A stretch of DNA of 64,000 nt, from the NCBI RefSeq assembly GCF_018604545.1, contig NZ_CP075896.1, positions 7,812,001-7,876,000 of the forward strand, read 5' to 3'. Positions within the stretch are counted from its first letter, which is position 1. The number at the start of each line of letters is the position of its first letter. The position numbers and the translations under genes were made by a program. Positions 1 to 8,329 of the stretch are shown here, in pieces. Source of the stretch: Streptomyces koelreuteriae (lineage in GTDB: Bacteria; Actinomycetota; Actinomycetes; Streptomycetales; Streptomycetaceae). The notes beneath the pieces were generated by a model that worked only from the letters and a program-made list of their open reading frames with translations, was not told the DNA's origin and did not search any database.

Positions 1-1106
1 GGCCGGTTCGTGCCGATCACGCCCGTCGGGCCGCGCTTGATCCAGCCGGCCACGTACTCGCCGGGCGTGACGACGCCCTCGCGCAGGACTCGTCCGGCCA
101 GGTTCGGCACGGTGCCGGTCTTCGGGTCGAACGGCAGCCCCTCCATCGGTACTCCGAGATAGCCCACCGAACGCAGCACCAACTGCGCCTCGATGTCCTC
201 GTACCGGCCCGTGCCCGTCACGCCGCCCTGCCCGTCCGGTGCCGTTCGCTCGAACCGCACCGCGCCCACGTGGCCCCGCTCGGCGAGCAGTTCGACCGGG
301 CGGAGGAAGAAGCGCAGGTGGATCCGGTGCGGGGCGTCGGCCGGCGGGGACTCGGCCCAGCCGCGCACGACCTCCACGTTGCGCCGCTGCGGGGCGGGCA
401 GCGCGGACGGGTCCGTGTACCCCGGGTCCGCCGCCAGCTCCGCCGGGTCCGCTGTGACGTCGGTCCCCGGCAGGGTGCCCAGCTCGCGCAGCTCCTTGGT
501 GGTGAAACGGGCCTGGGACGGGCCGCGCCGGCCCACCATGTGGATCTCGGTCACCCGGCTCGCCGCCAGCGCGGTCAGGGCCGCCTGCGGCATGTCGGTC
601 GGGCTGAGCTCGGTCAGCCCCCGGGCCAGCATCCGGGTGACGTCCACGGCGACGTTCCCCACGCCGATGACCACGGCGGATCGCGCGTCCCGCAGGAAAC
701 CGCCGTCCACGGCGTCCGGGTGGGCGCTGTACCAGGACACGAACTGCGTCGCCGACCAGCTCCCTGGCAGGTCCTCCCCGGGAATGCCCAGATGCCGGTC
801 CGTGGCGGCGCCCACGCAGTACACCACCGCGTGGTACAGCTCCCGCAGCCGGGCGGCCGGCACCCCGCCGGGGCCCACCTGCACGCCCCCGAGGAACCGC
901 ACCCGGTCGTGCTCCAGGACCGCGCGCAGATTGTTCTGCAGCGACTTGATCTTCTCGTGGTCGGGTGCCACGCCGTAGCGGACCAGTCCGTACGGGCACG
1001 GCAGCCGGTCCAGGACGTCGACGCGCACCTCGGAGTCCAGCTGGACGAGGCTCTGCGCGGTGTAGCACCCGCTCGGCCCGGAGCCTACGACGGCGACTCG
1101 CAGCAC
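1..1106 (-). CDS. Ferredoxin-NADP(+) reductase-type FAD oxidoreductase, 3' end beyond window
   Basis: The product opens with an FAD-binding GSGPSGCYTAQSL motif and continues with PYGLVRYGVAPDHEKIK and a second, NADP-type GVGNVAVDVTRML motif near residue 155, the order seen in FprA/adrenodoxin-reductase-like enzymes that pass electrons between NADPH and ferredoxin. About 368 residues are present; the C-terminus runs off the window after GPTGVIGTNRP. The GTG start is chosen because AAGGAG lies seven bases upstream. It would act in the cytoplasm, typically feeding P450s or other ferredoxin-dependent enzymes; no partner ferredoxin is visible here. It diverges from the DUF6214-like gene. Confidence 0.88.
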   Translation of the reverse strand, partial: MLRVAVVGSGPSGCYTAQSLVQLDSEVRVDVLDRLPCPYGLVRYGVAPDHEKIKSLQNNLRAVLEHDRVRFLGGVQVGPGGVPAARLRELYHAVVYCVGAATDRHLGIPGEDLPGSWSATQFVSWYSAHPDAVDGGFLRDARSAVVIGVGNVAVDVTRMLARGLTELSPTDMPQAALTALAASRVTEIHMVGRRGPSQARFTTKELRELGTLPGTDVTADPAELAADPGYTDPSALPAPQRRNVEVVRGWAESPPADAPHRIHLRFFLRPVELLAERGHVGAVRFERTAPDGQGGVTGTGRYEDIEAQLVLRSVGYLGVPMEGLPFDPKTGTVPNLAGRVLREGVVTPGEYVAGWIKRGPTGVIGTNR

Positions 1107-1262
1107 GGCGGAACTCCTTACCCGTCAGATCCCGGGGGATCTCAGGAGAGCTCTGATGTCTCCAGCATCGCACCGGCCGGGCTCCGCTGACAGGGTGCTG
1201 TGCTCCGACCGGGGCGCGTGTCGGATCTATAGCGAATGTGATCATGCGGTTACGTTGCGTGT

Positions 1263-1769
1263 GTGCTGGAAGCATCCTTTCTTAATCTTTCTGATCGCTC
1301 TCCGGTGGACGGGGCGGTGTCCGTGCGCCCCGCGTGGGAAGTGCGGGAGAACGAGGACGCCACGCGGTGGTTCGACGTCCGGCTCGCCTTCACGGACGGC
1401 GCCCACGTCGACGCGCTGGCGGTCGTCGCCGGCGGATGCGTCGGTGTCGAGGAGGTGCGCGCCCGGCCCGCGCTGTCCCTCGACGACCTGGCGGTGCTCG
1501 CCGACTGGCTCGAGGATTCGCTGGCCGAGGCGTGCGGCGCCCAGGGCCCGCTCTCCGAGGGCCCTGGGCGCCGCGCCCGGCCGGTCTGGCCGCGCGGCGC
1601 CGAGGGGCGGTGGCTGGTGGCCCAGGAGTACCGCGCGGCCCAGCAGGGCGGTACCGACCCGGTCCTCGCCGTGATGTGCGCGACCGGGCACAGCCGCCGC
1701 AAGTCGCTGCGCCTGATCGGCCAGGCCAGGGACGCGGGCCTGCTGGCACCACGCCGCGCCCGACGCTGA
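1263..1769 (+). CDS. DUF6214-like small cytoplasmic protein
   Basis: A 168-residue protein with no signal peptide or membrane segment. The N-terminal half (RPAWEVRE, then WFDVRLAFTDGAHVDALAV) resembles the Streptomyces family I recall as DUF6214, and the C-terminal half (residues about 130-160, DPVLAVMCATGHSRRKSLRLIGQARDAGLL) looks like a small helix-turn-helix. The start is uncertain: no Shine-Dalgarno precedes GTG 1263, and the in-frame GTG at 1317 (VSVRPAWEV) is an alternative. It stands alone between a divergent reductase and a convergent DUF305 gene. Function is unknown; a DNA-binding role is only a guess from the C-terminus. Confidence 0.7.
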   Translation: MLEASFLNLSDRSPVDGAVSVRPAWEVRENEDATRWFDVRLAFTDGAHVDALAVVAGGCVGVEEVRARPALSLDDLAVLADWLEDSLAEACGAQGPLSEGPGRRARPVWPRGAEGRWLVAQEYRAAQQGGTDPVLAVMCATGHSRRKSLRLIGQARDAGLLAPRRARR

Positions 1770-1779
1770 GCGGGCCGGG

Positions 1780-1826
1780 CTGAGCGGGCCGGCCCCCGGC
1801 ACGACCGAGGCCGGGAGTCCGCTCAG
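1780..1826. terminator. Bidirectional hairpin between convergent genes
   Basis: Outer arms CTGAGCGG and CCGCTCAG enclose an inner GGCCCCCGGC / GGCCGGG pairing. It sits between two converging stop codons and overlaps the end of the DUF305 gene. There is no U-tract, as is common for Streptomyces terminators. Confidence 0.5.
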
Positions 1827-2476
1827 AGCATGTCCCGCATCCGCGTGATCTCGCTGGTCTGCTGGGCGATCACCTCGTCGGCCATCTCCTCGACGCGGAT
1901 GTTGTTGCCCTGCCCCTTCACATCCGAGGCCATGGTGATCGCGCCCTGGTGATGGGTCGTCATCAGGGTCAGGAAGAGGTGGTCGAAGGCCTTGCCGTCG
2001 GCCGCGCGGAGCTTCTTCAGCTGGGCCTCGGTCGCCATGCCGGGCATCGTCGCGTGCGCGTGCCGCTCGGCCTTCAGCGGCTTGCCGTACGACTTCAGCC
2101 AGCCCTTCATGGCCTCGATCTCGGGCTCCTGGCCGGCCGCGATGCGTTCGGCGATGCGCTTCACGGCCTTCGACTCGGCGCGCTTCGGGGCGAGTTCGGT
2201 CATCACCAGGGCCTGGGTGTGGTGCTCGATCATCATGCGGGCGTAGGAGACGTCCGCCGAGTTGGGGGAGTCGTTCTCCGGGTTCTGCTCGGCGGCCTCC
2301 TCGGCGGACAGGGTGCGGTTCGCCTCGCCGGGCTCACCCGGAGCGATCACGGCGGGCCCGTCGGCGGCGGCCGGCTTCCGGTCCGGACCGGAGTCACAGC
2401 CCCCGGCCGCGAGCACGGCCAGGGCGACCAGTCCCGTCGTGACGACGGACGCACGAGACACGCGGCGGAAGAGCAC
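1823..2476 (-). CDS. DUF305 family lipoprotein
   Basis: A 217-residue predicted lipoprotein. A hydrophobic signal ends in the lipobox LAAGGC (Cys27), followed by a short linker and a DUF305 domain (about residues 70-217) carrying the family's His pairs: MMIEHHTQAL and TLMTTHHQGAI, plus a Met/His-rich HAHATMPGMA loop. DUF305 folds like a ferritin-type helical bundle; the HH motifs suggest metal binding, and copper has been discussed for relatives. The start GTG gives a normal short charged n-region (LFRRVSR). It diverges from the LVIVD-repeat protein, so both are likely exported and may share a promoter region. Confidence 0.88.
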   Translation of the reverse strand: MLFRRVSRASVVTTGLVALAVLAAGGCDSGPDRKPAAADGPAVIAPGEPGEANRTLSAEEAAEQNPENDSPNSADVSYARMMIEHHTQALVMTELAPKRAESKAVKRIAERIAAGQEPEIEAMKGWLKSYGKPLKAERHAHATMPGMATEAQLKKLRAADGKAFDHLFLTLMTTHHQGAITMASDVKGQGNNIRVEEMADEVIAQQTSEITRMRDML

Positions 2477-2590
2477 AACGACCTCCTGTGACGGGCGAGT
2501 TGGGACGCACCTCGTGTTGCGGACGGCGTACTGGCACGCTTCCTCGGGTCATTGATCCCAAAACTTCATTGCGATTCTGTTGCCCCCTGT

Positions 2591-2650
2591 TGGTATGTGC
2601 ATGGCGAAGACGATACTGCGTGGTGCGTGAACCGTTCCGCAGTGAACGGA
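2591..2650 (+). promoter_or_regulatory. Putative promoter and leader inverted repeat for the LVIVD gene
   Basis: TTGGTA (2591-2596), 16 bp, then GATACT (2613-2618) fits a vegetative promoter. In the leader, CCGTTC (2633-2638) and GAACGG (2645-2650) form a perfect 6-bp inverted repeat with a 6-nt spacer just before the GGAGG ribosome site; it could be an operator or an mRNA hairpin. Confidence 0.45.
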
Positions 2651-2666
2651 ACCAGGGAGGAAAACA

Positions 2667-4169
2667 GTGATCCTGTTGAACGACCGCAGAACACGCCGTA
2701 GACGCCTGGGCGTCGTCGCGGCCGCCGGTGGACTGCTGGCCGCGCTCCTCACAGCGGCGCCGGCAGGGGCCACCCCCGACCCGGGGGACGCGCCGCCCGC
2801 GCCGAAGAAGATCTCCAAGAGTGCCCAGGCCGAGGTCCGTGAGGCCATCGAGAACGGCGAGATACCCGCCCAGGACGAGGTCGTCCACTCCGACAACATC
2901 CAGCACCTGGCATTCGTCCCCAAGGACGTGCTCCAGGGCACGAACTCGGACCTCGCCTTCCAGGGCAGGTACGCGTTCGCGGGCAACTACGACGGCTTCC
3001 GCATCTTCGACATCAGCAACCCCAAGGCGCCGAAGACCGTCGCCCAGGTGCTGTGCCCCGGCTCGCAGAACGACATCTCCGTCTCCGGCGACCTGCTGTT
3101 CCTGTCCACCGACTCCTCGCGCAGCGACAGCAGTTGCACCAGCACCACCCAGCCGGCGACCGAGAAGTCCTCGTGGGAGGGCATGAAGGTCTTCGACATC
3201 AGCGACAAGCGCAACCCGCGGTACGTCGCCGCCGTCGAGACCGCCTGCGGCTCGCACACCCACACGCTGGTGCCCGAGCGCCGCAACGTCTACGTCTACG
3301 TCTCCTCGTACTCTCCGAACGCCACGTACCCCGACTGCCAGCCGCCGCACGACGGCATCTCCGTCATCAAGGTGCCGCGCAACGCCCCCGAGAAGGCGAA
3401 GGTCGTGGGCTTCCCCGTGCTGTTCCCCGGTGAGGGGCCGGACGGCGGCGGCAACCCGGGCGGACCCACCAACCCGGGCGTCTCCAAGACCACCGGCTGC
3501 CACGACATCACCGTGCTGCCGTCGAAGGACCTGGCCGCGGGCGCCTGCATGGGCGACGGCATCCTGTTCTCCATCAAGGACCCGGAGCGCCCGAAGGTCA
3601 TCGACCGCGTCCAGGACAACGTCAACTTCGCGTTCTGGCACTCGGCGACCTTCAACCAGAAGGCCAACAAGGTCGTCTTCACCGATGAACTGGGCGGTGG
3701 CGGCGCGGCCACCTGCAACGCGGAGATCGGTCCCGACCGCGGCGCCGACGGCATCTACGACGTCGTCGGCAAGGGCGACAAGCGCAAGCTGGTCTTCCGC
3801 AGCTACTTCAAGATCCCGCGCCACCAGGCGGACACCGAGAACTGCGTGGCCCACAACGGCTCGCTGATCCCGGTGAAGGGCAAGGACCTGATGGTCCAGG
3901 CCTGGTACCAGGGCGGTGTCTCCGTCTGGGACTTCACCGACTCGAGCAACCCGAAGGAGATCGCCTACTTCGACCGCGGCCCCCTGACCACGGACACGAT
4001 CAAGTCGGGCGGCTCCTGGTCGGCGTACTACTACAACGGCTACATCTGGTCGAACGAGTACGCCAGGGGCTTCGACGTCCTGAAGATCGACGACCGGCGT
4101 ACGGACCCGGCCCGCCGCGTCCACCTGCGCGAGCTCAACGTGCAGACGCAGCCGGACTACTTCGACTGA
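2667..4169 (+). CDS. Secreted LVIVD-repeat (beta-propeller-like) protein
   Basis: A 500-residue exported protein. The n-region NDRRTRRRRLG, a hydrophobic core and a cleavage site near AGATPD form a signal peptide. The body contains repeated YAFAGNYDGFRIFDISNPKAP-type units (for example KVFDISDKRNPRYVAAVET, VSVWDFTDSSNPKEIAYF), typical of LVIVD repeats, which build a beta-propeller. Conserved His and Cys residues (GSHTHTLVPE, TGCHDI, CVAHNGS) may bind metal or form disulfides. No catalytic assignment is possible. GTG 2667 is preceded by GGGAGG at good spacing. It converges on, and overlaps by 13 bp, the TetR gene downstream. Confidence 0.85.
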   Translation: MILLNDRRTRRRRLGVVAAAGGLLAALLTAAPAGATPDPGDAPPAPKKISKSAQAEVREAIENGEIPAQDEVVHSDNIQHLAFVPKDVLQGTNSDLAFQGRYAFAGNYDGFRIFDISNPKAPKTVAQVLCPGSQNDISVSGDLLFLSTDSSRSDSSCTSTTQPATEKSSWEGMKVFDISDKRNPRYVAAVETACGSHTHTLVPERRNVYVYVSSYSPNATYPDCQPPHDGISVIKVPRNAPEKAKVVGFPVLFPGEGPDGGGNPGGPTNPGVSKTTGCHDITVLPSKDLAAGACMGDGILFSIKDPERPKVIDRVQDNVNFAFWHSATFNQKANKVVFTDELGGGGAATCNAEIGPDRGADGIYDVVGKGDKRKLVFRSYFKIPRHQADTENCVAHNGSLIPVKGKDLMVQAWYQGGVSVWDFTDSSNPKEIAYFDRGPLTTDTIKSGGSWSAYYYNGYIWSNEYARGFDVLKIDDRRTDPARRVHLRELNVQTQPDYFD

Positions 4170-4843
4170 CCCTCCGGGCCGTGCCCCGGTACGGCCCCGG
4201 TCGCGAAGAACCGCGACAGATCCCTGTCGCCCGTCCCGTCGGAGGCTCCGGTCTCCGGCGGGACACCCAGCTCCAGATCGAGCCCGTAGCGCGTGAACAA
4301 CTCGGCCCGCAGCACCGGGATCGGCATCGGCGCCCCCGGCACCAGCGCCGCGTACACGGCGCCCATCAGCAGGGCGCGCAGCATCGGGTAGTCGCTGTCG
4401 ACGTCCCGCGACCCGAGCCGGGCGACGGTGTCCCGCAGCAGTTCGGCCAGCCGCCGCTGCTCCGGGCAGGGCACGAAGCCCTCGGCCTGCAGCAGCCCGG
4501 CCATGTGCTGGCGCATCAGCACGGGCCGGTCCCCGGCCAGCCCCAGGATCGCGTCGATGGCCCGCGCCATCCGCTCCCGGCCGTCCTCGGTGCGCGGCTC
4601 GCGCTCCAGCGCCTCCTCCAGCGTGCGGTGCATCAGCCGGTGCACGGCGGACTGCACGAGCTGGCGCTTGCCGGGGAAGTAGTACGAGACCAGCCCGCGC
4701 GCCGAACCCGCCCGGTCGGCGATGTCGCCGAGCGTCGTCGCCTCGAACCCGCGCTCGTCGACCAGCTCGACCGCCGCCTGCAGAAGGCGCTCCTTCGAAC
4801 GTCTCCGCAACTCTTCATTGACCGAGGCGCTGCGCGGGGACAT
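4157..4843 (-). CDS. TetR family transcriptional regulator
   Basis: A 228-residue regulator. The N-terminal HTH (TTLGDIADRAGSARGLVSYY, about residues 34-53) is followed by the usual FPGKRQL helix and a helical ligand domain. ATG 4843 is chosen over an upstream start because AGGAG lies 7 nt before it and a palindromic operator lies just upstream. No adjacent co-directional target exists, so it probably controls itself and possibly a distant gene. The ligand is unknown. Confidence 0.9.
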   Translation of the reverse strand: MSPRSASVNEELRRRSKERLLQAAVELVDERGFEATTLGDIADRAGSARGLVSYYFPGKRQLVQSAVHRLMHRTLEEALEREPRTEDGRERMARAIDAILGLAGDRPVLMRQHMAGLLQAEGFVPCPEQRRLAELLRDTVARLGSRDVDSDYPMLRALLMGAVYAALVPGAPMPIPVLRAELFTRYGLDLELGVPPETGASDGTGDRDLSRFFATGAVPGHGPEGQSK

Positions 4844-4857
4844 GCTGTAACTCCTGC

Positions 4858-4878
4858 GTTGACTGGCTGCCAGCCAAC
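4858..4878. promoter_or_regulatory. Probable TetR autoregulatory operator
   Basis: Two 10-bp arms, GTTGACTGGC and GCCAGCCAAC, match as inverted repeats at 9 of 10 positions around a single central T. On the minus strand a TATAGT -10-like hexamer overlaps its outer edge, so the operator would cover the start of the tetR transcript. A TATACT hexamer is also present on the plus strand at the same place. Confidence 0.65.
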
Positions 4879-5018
4879 TATACTCGGAGCGTCCGGCCGG
4901 GGCCGTGCGGTCCCAGCCGGGGATGCCGTCTGCCTCGGGCGACACGGGGGATCGTCCGAGGCGGGCGAGCAGAAGCCCGGATGGTCGCCTCGGGCAGCTT
5001 GTTTTGGCGGTGCGGCCC

Positions 5019-5708
5019 TCAGCTCACGAGATCCAGGACCGGCCGCAGCCCGTCCGGCCGGTCGGTCACCGGCAGATGGTCCACGAAATGCACCCCGCAG
5101 CCCAGGGCCGTGGCGCCGCCGTCCGCCCTGCGGTCGTCGCCGACCATGAGCGTCCGGCGCGGATCGGCGCCCAGCGCATCGCAGGCGGCTGCGAACAGCC
5201 GGGGGTCGGGCTTCTGGATGCCGTGCTCGTACGACAGGACGTACACGTCGATGTAGGGATCCAGGCCGTGCGTGCGGAAGACCGGGCGCAGATCCCAGCC
5301 GATGTTGCTGACCACCCCGACCGGGATGCCCCGCTCGCGCAGGGTGCGGAGCACCTCGACGGCGTCCGGGTACGGGGCCCACGCGTCCGGGTGCATATGG
5401 CGGTCGTAGAGCGCGTCGTGCAATGTCGGGTCGGGCAGTGTGACTTGGCGGGAGACGCCGGTGTAGGCGGCCCGGTGCAGCTCGGCGCTCTGGTCCCGGA
5501 TCCGCCAGGCGTCGGCCAGTTCCTCCGGCACCCGGGCGGGATCGCCACCGCCCGGCAGCGCCCCCGCGGTCTCCAGCGCCCGCGCCGCGGCGGCCACCTC
5601 CGCCTCGGCGAGCCGGATCGCGGTCCCGGCCAGGGTGCCGCGCAGCCAGGAGTCGGTGGACTCGACACGGAAGAGGGTCCCGGAGAAGTCGAACAGCACG
5701 GCGGTCAT
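5019..5708 (-). CDS. HAD superfamily hydrolase
   Basis: A 229-residue cytoplasmic HAD protein. Motif I is VLFDFSGTL (nucleophile Asp6), motif II VSNIGW, motif III Lys in IQKPDPRLF and motif IV GDDRRADGGA. The second Asp of the usual DxDxT motif is replaced by Ser (DFSGT), so the general acid/base of a normal phosphatase is missing; dehalogenase-type HADs carry Tyr here. A cap domain lies between motifs I and II. Substrate is unknown. The next gene on this strand is a PAP2 phosphatase 40 bp upstream, so they may be co-transcribed. Confidence 0.85.
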   Translation of the reverse strand: MTAVLFDFSGTLFRVESTDSWLRGTLAGTAIRLAEAEVAAAARALETAGALPGGGDPARVPEELADAWRIRDQSAELHRAAYTGVSRQVTLPDPTLHDALYDRHMHPDAWAPYPDAVEVLRTLRERGIPVGVVSNIGWDLRPVFRTHGLDPYIDVYVLSYEHGIQKPDPRLFAAACDALGADPRRTLMVGDDRRADGGATALGCGVHFVDHLPVTDRPDGLRPVLDLVS

Positions 5709-5748
5709 GGGGTGATCCTACGAGGACGCGCCCGGCCCCGGCGGGTGT

Positions 5749-6417
5749 TCAGGGATGCCGGCGCTGGTGCACCCACACCGCCAGGGCCACCACCAGCGCG
5801 CCCAGCAGCCAGCCGCCCAGCACGTCCGACGGCCAGTGGACGCCCAGCCAGATGCGGGTCAGTCCGACCCCGATCACGGAGACGACGGCCACGGTCAGGG
5901 CCGTACGCCACACGGCAGGGCTCACACCGTGGCGGTGCAGAAGCCACAGGAGCAGGCCGCACACGACCGTGGCGGTCATGGCGTGGCCCGAGGGATAGGC
6001 CGAGTAGTGGGCCGAGTCGACCGGGTCGGGCCAGACCGGACGGGGACGGTCCACGGCCGCCTTGAGGCCCTGCTGGAGCAGCGTGCCCAGGGTGACGGCC
6101 AGCGCCAGCCACACCGCCGTCCAGCGCGCCGCGAGCCGCACGACGAGCCAGACGACGACCGCCGCGCACAGCAGACGCATCGTCCAGGGATCCCACACCC
6201 AGTCGGTGAGGACGCGGAACGTCTGGGTGATGCCGGGTTCGTCGACCGCCCAGCGGTGGGTGGTGCCGGAGATGTCTCCGTCCGTGCTGATCAGTGGGCT
6301 CCATCTGACCGCGACGAGGGTCAGCAGCAGAGCCGAGCACAGGGCCAGGACACCGGCGAAACCGGCGGCGGTGCGGTGCTCGGGACGGGGCGGGGAGTCG
6401 ACGGACGGGGAGTGCAT
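5749..6417 (-). CDS. PAP2 family membrane phosphatase
   Basis: A 222-residue integral membrane protein with about six hydrophobic segments. The acid-phosphatase signature is complete: KAAVDRPRP, then YPSGHAM and later RIWLGVHWPSDVLGG, supplying the Lys/Arg, Ser-Gly-His and Arg-His-Asp active-site groups. Relatives dephosphorylate lipid phosphates such as phosphatidic acid or undecaprenyl pyrophosphate outside the membrane. ATG 6417 is preferred because GAGG lies 8 nt upstream; the longer open frame would extend into a degenerate tandem repeat. Confidence 0.88.
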   Translation of the reverse strand: MHSPSVDSPPRPEHRTAAGFAGVLALCSALLLTLVAVRWSPLISTDGDISGTTHRWAVDEPGITQTFRVLTDWVWDPWTMRLLCAAVVVWLVVRLAARWTAVWLALAVTLGTLLQQGLKAAVDRPRPVWPDPVDSAHYSAYPSGHAMTATVVCGLLLWLLHRHGVSPAVWRTALTVAVVSVIGVGLTRIWLGVHWPSDVLGGWLLGALVVALAVWVHQRRHP

Positions 6418-6480
6418 GATGCGATCCTCGCCGAACCGGGGGCTCCGGATCCAGTGCGGCGGCGATCTTCCGGCCCGGGA

Positions 6481-6614
6481 GCCGCATGCTTCGGCCACTT
6501 CGAGGGCCGCGGCGCCGCATGCTTCGGCCATGTCGAGGCCCCGGCCCCACATGCTCCGACCGCTACGTCGAAGCCCTGGCGCCGCATGCTTCGGGCCGCA
6601 TCGAGGCTCCCGGC
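6481..6614. repeat. Four degenerate tandem repeats of 32-35 bp
   Basis: Copies start at 6481, 6514, 6546 and 6581. Each reads approximately GCCGCATGCTTCGG, a short variable stretch, then TCGAGG-like and GGC. The third copy is the most diverged (CACATGCTCCG). They lie between the end of the M56 protease gene and the start of the PAP2 gene and do not belong to a recognisable protein. Role unknown: protein-binding array or transcript structure are both possible. Confidence 0.75.
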
Positions 6615-6634
6615 CCCCGCGTCACATCGCCGGG

Positions 6635-7570
6635 CTATCCCAGCGCCCGCAGCCCCGGTACGAACGCCAGCAGCACCGGCACCACGGGCACCAGCGCGGC
6701 CGCCGCCGTCAGCCGAAGGCGGCGTGCCGCGGTCAGCCGGTCCGGGGGAGTGAGCAAACGGCGCACCCGCGCCGGGACATGGGCCTGCGGTGTCGGGCAG
6801 GGGCCGAACACCCCGCGATGCTCGTTCAGTTCGACCAGGGCGAGGGCCGTGGTCAGACGGCCGAAGCGGCGGGAGGCCGTGTCGTCGGCGGCGAGTTCGA
6901 CCAGGCGGTGCATCTCGTCGCGGAACGCGGCGAACACCGGCACCTGCGGAAAGCCGCCCGCCAGGGCGGAGGAGCAGTTCAGCAGCCAGTCGTGCCGGGC
7001 CCGCGCGTGCCCCTGCTCATGGGCGAGCACGGCATCCAGCTGCCGGCCCTTCAGCCGGCGCAACGCGGCCGTGGTGACGACCAGTTGCGGCGAGGTACCG
7101 GGCAGCCACCAGGCGTCGGGCCGCTCGCTCTCCAGGACGACGAGACGGCCGGACACGGCCACCTCGCCCGGCATCAGCGGGGCCCGGACCAGCAGATCGG
7201 CACGCCGGCCGCGGCGCCGGGCGCGTGCCCGGCCGACCTCGCGGACCAGCATCGCCGCGCTCCACAGCCCTCCGCAGGCCAGTGCCACCGCTGTGGTCGC
7301 CGCCCAAGGGCCCGCCGTACCGAGGGCATAGGCCTCGACTGCGGCGCTCGGCGCCGTCGCGAAGACATGCCAGCCGACCGCGTGCCAGGCCGCCGCCGCG
7401 CTCAGCGTCATCGACAGCGCACAGCACACGAGTACGGCCGCCACCGCGCACTGCCACGCCCACAGCGCCACCACCGGCTCACGATCCGGCCAGTCCGCGC
7501 GGGCGAGCAGCCGGGGAGCCACCACGGCGGTCAGGGCGCCGAGCAGCAACAGTGCCGCGGGGAGCATCAT
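6635..7570 (-). CDS. M56 family membrane metallopeptidase
   Basis: A 311-residue protein with several N-terminal transmembrane segments, a cytoplasmic zinc-protease domain and a C-terminal hydrophobic anchor. The zinc motif is HEQGH (184-188, in VLAHEQGHARARHDW) with a downstream LVELAADDTASR helix likely to give the third ligand. This is the BlaR1/MecR1-like M56 family, usually paired with a BlaI repressor; none is visible here, as in many Streptomyces M56 orphans. It could be a sensor or housekeeping protease. No strong ribosome site precedes the twin ATG, so 7567 is an alternative start. Confidence 0.85.
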   Translation of the reverse strand: MMLPAALLLLGALTAVVAPRLLARADWPDREPVVALWAWQCAVAAVLVCCALSMTLSAAAAWHAVGWHVFATAPSAAVEAYALGTAGPWAATTAVALACGGLWSAAMLVREVGRARARRRGRRADLLVRAPLMPGEVAVSGRLVVLESERPDAWWLPGTSPQLVVTTAALRRLKGRQLDAVLAHEQGHARARHDWLLNCSSALAGGFPQVPVFAAFRDEMHRLVELAADDTASRRFGRLTTALALVELNEHRGVFGPCPTPQAHVPARVRRLLTPPDRLTAARRLRLTAAAALVPVVPVLLAFVPGLRALG

Positions 7571-7640
7571 GGAGGCAGCCTATGAGCGCGGCGCCGCCCA
7601 GGGGTACGACTTGTGGCGCCAAAGTGACGCAGGCAACGGC

Positions 7641-8168
7641 TCAGAGGGTCAGCAGCATCGCCACCATAGCGATCCCCATGGACAGCCGGCACGCCCGCGC
7701 CAGTTCCGGCCGGTCGCCCCACGGGGCGGACCCACCGCCCCCGCTCCCGGCCACGGCGGGCACCGGCACCAGCCGGACGCCGGTCAGCAGTACGTATCCG
7801 GCGAAGTACAGCAGCAGCGCCCCCGTCAGGAGCGGAACTCCCGATGCGCCCTGACCGTGCGCGTGCGCGGGCGAGACGGCCATGACGACGGACATGTAGA
7901 CCATCGCCGAGGCTCCCGCCAGATGATGGAGATGGCGCGCCCCGGCCCGCGCCGCCCACAGCGCGTGCACCGCGGCCGCCCCGAACACGGACGCGTACGC
8001 GAGCCAGGCCCACGGCGGCGGGGAGAACACCGCCGCCGGAACCGCCATCGCGGCCATCCCGAACCCCATCAGCGCCTCGCCGCCGCTGCGCATCCGCACC
8101 AGGCAGTAGGCGCCGGTCACCGCACAGAGCGCCACCAGCAGCCAGCCGGACGAAGCCGGTCCGTGCAC
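7641..8168 (-). CDS. DUF5134-like membrane protein
   Basis: A 175-residue protein with about five to six transmembrane helices, a His-rich cytoplasmic loop (HALWAARAGARHLHHLAGASAMVYM) and a short C-terminal tail. Arrangement and motifs match the actinobacterial DUF5134 family as I know it; function unknown. GTG 8168 is chosen because GGGGAGG lies 4-5 nt upstream and it gives a hydrophobic N-terminus directly. It follows the M56 gene in orientation and could share its transcript, 70 bp apart. The His residues could bind a metal, but this is speculative. Confidence 0.7.
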   Translation of the reverse strand: MHGPASSGWLLVALCAVTGAYCLVRMRSGGEALMGFGMAAMAVPAAVFSPPPWAWLAYASVFGAAAVHALWAARAGARHLHHLAGASAMVYMSVVMAVSPAHAHGQGASGVPLLTGALLLYFAGYVLLTGVRLVPVPAVAGSGGGGSAPWGDRPELARACRLSMGIAMVAMLLTL

Positions 8169-8296
8169 GCGCACCTCCCCGCTCGACAGTCGGTCCTTCG
8201 ATGCCCCGGTCGTGCGGCGCGCACGCGAGCGCAAGGGTGTACACGGGGAGCATTCGACGGAGCACAGCAGGTGAGCGGCTCGATCGCTCGATATCG

Positions 8297-8322
8297 TTTA
8301 CGAGTAAAACACCTGCTAATGT
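8297..8322 (+). promoter_or_regulatory. Operator and -10 of the FUSC-MarR operon
   Basis: TTTACGAGTAAA (8297-8308) has perfect 5-bp inverted arms around GA, and TAATGT (8317-8322) is a -10 hexamer ending 7 nt before the ATG. No Shine-Dalgarno precedes the ATG, so the transcript may be leaderless. The downstream MarR is the likely binder. Confidence 0.5.
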
Positions 8323-8329
8323 TGTGGGA

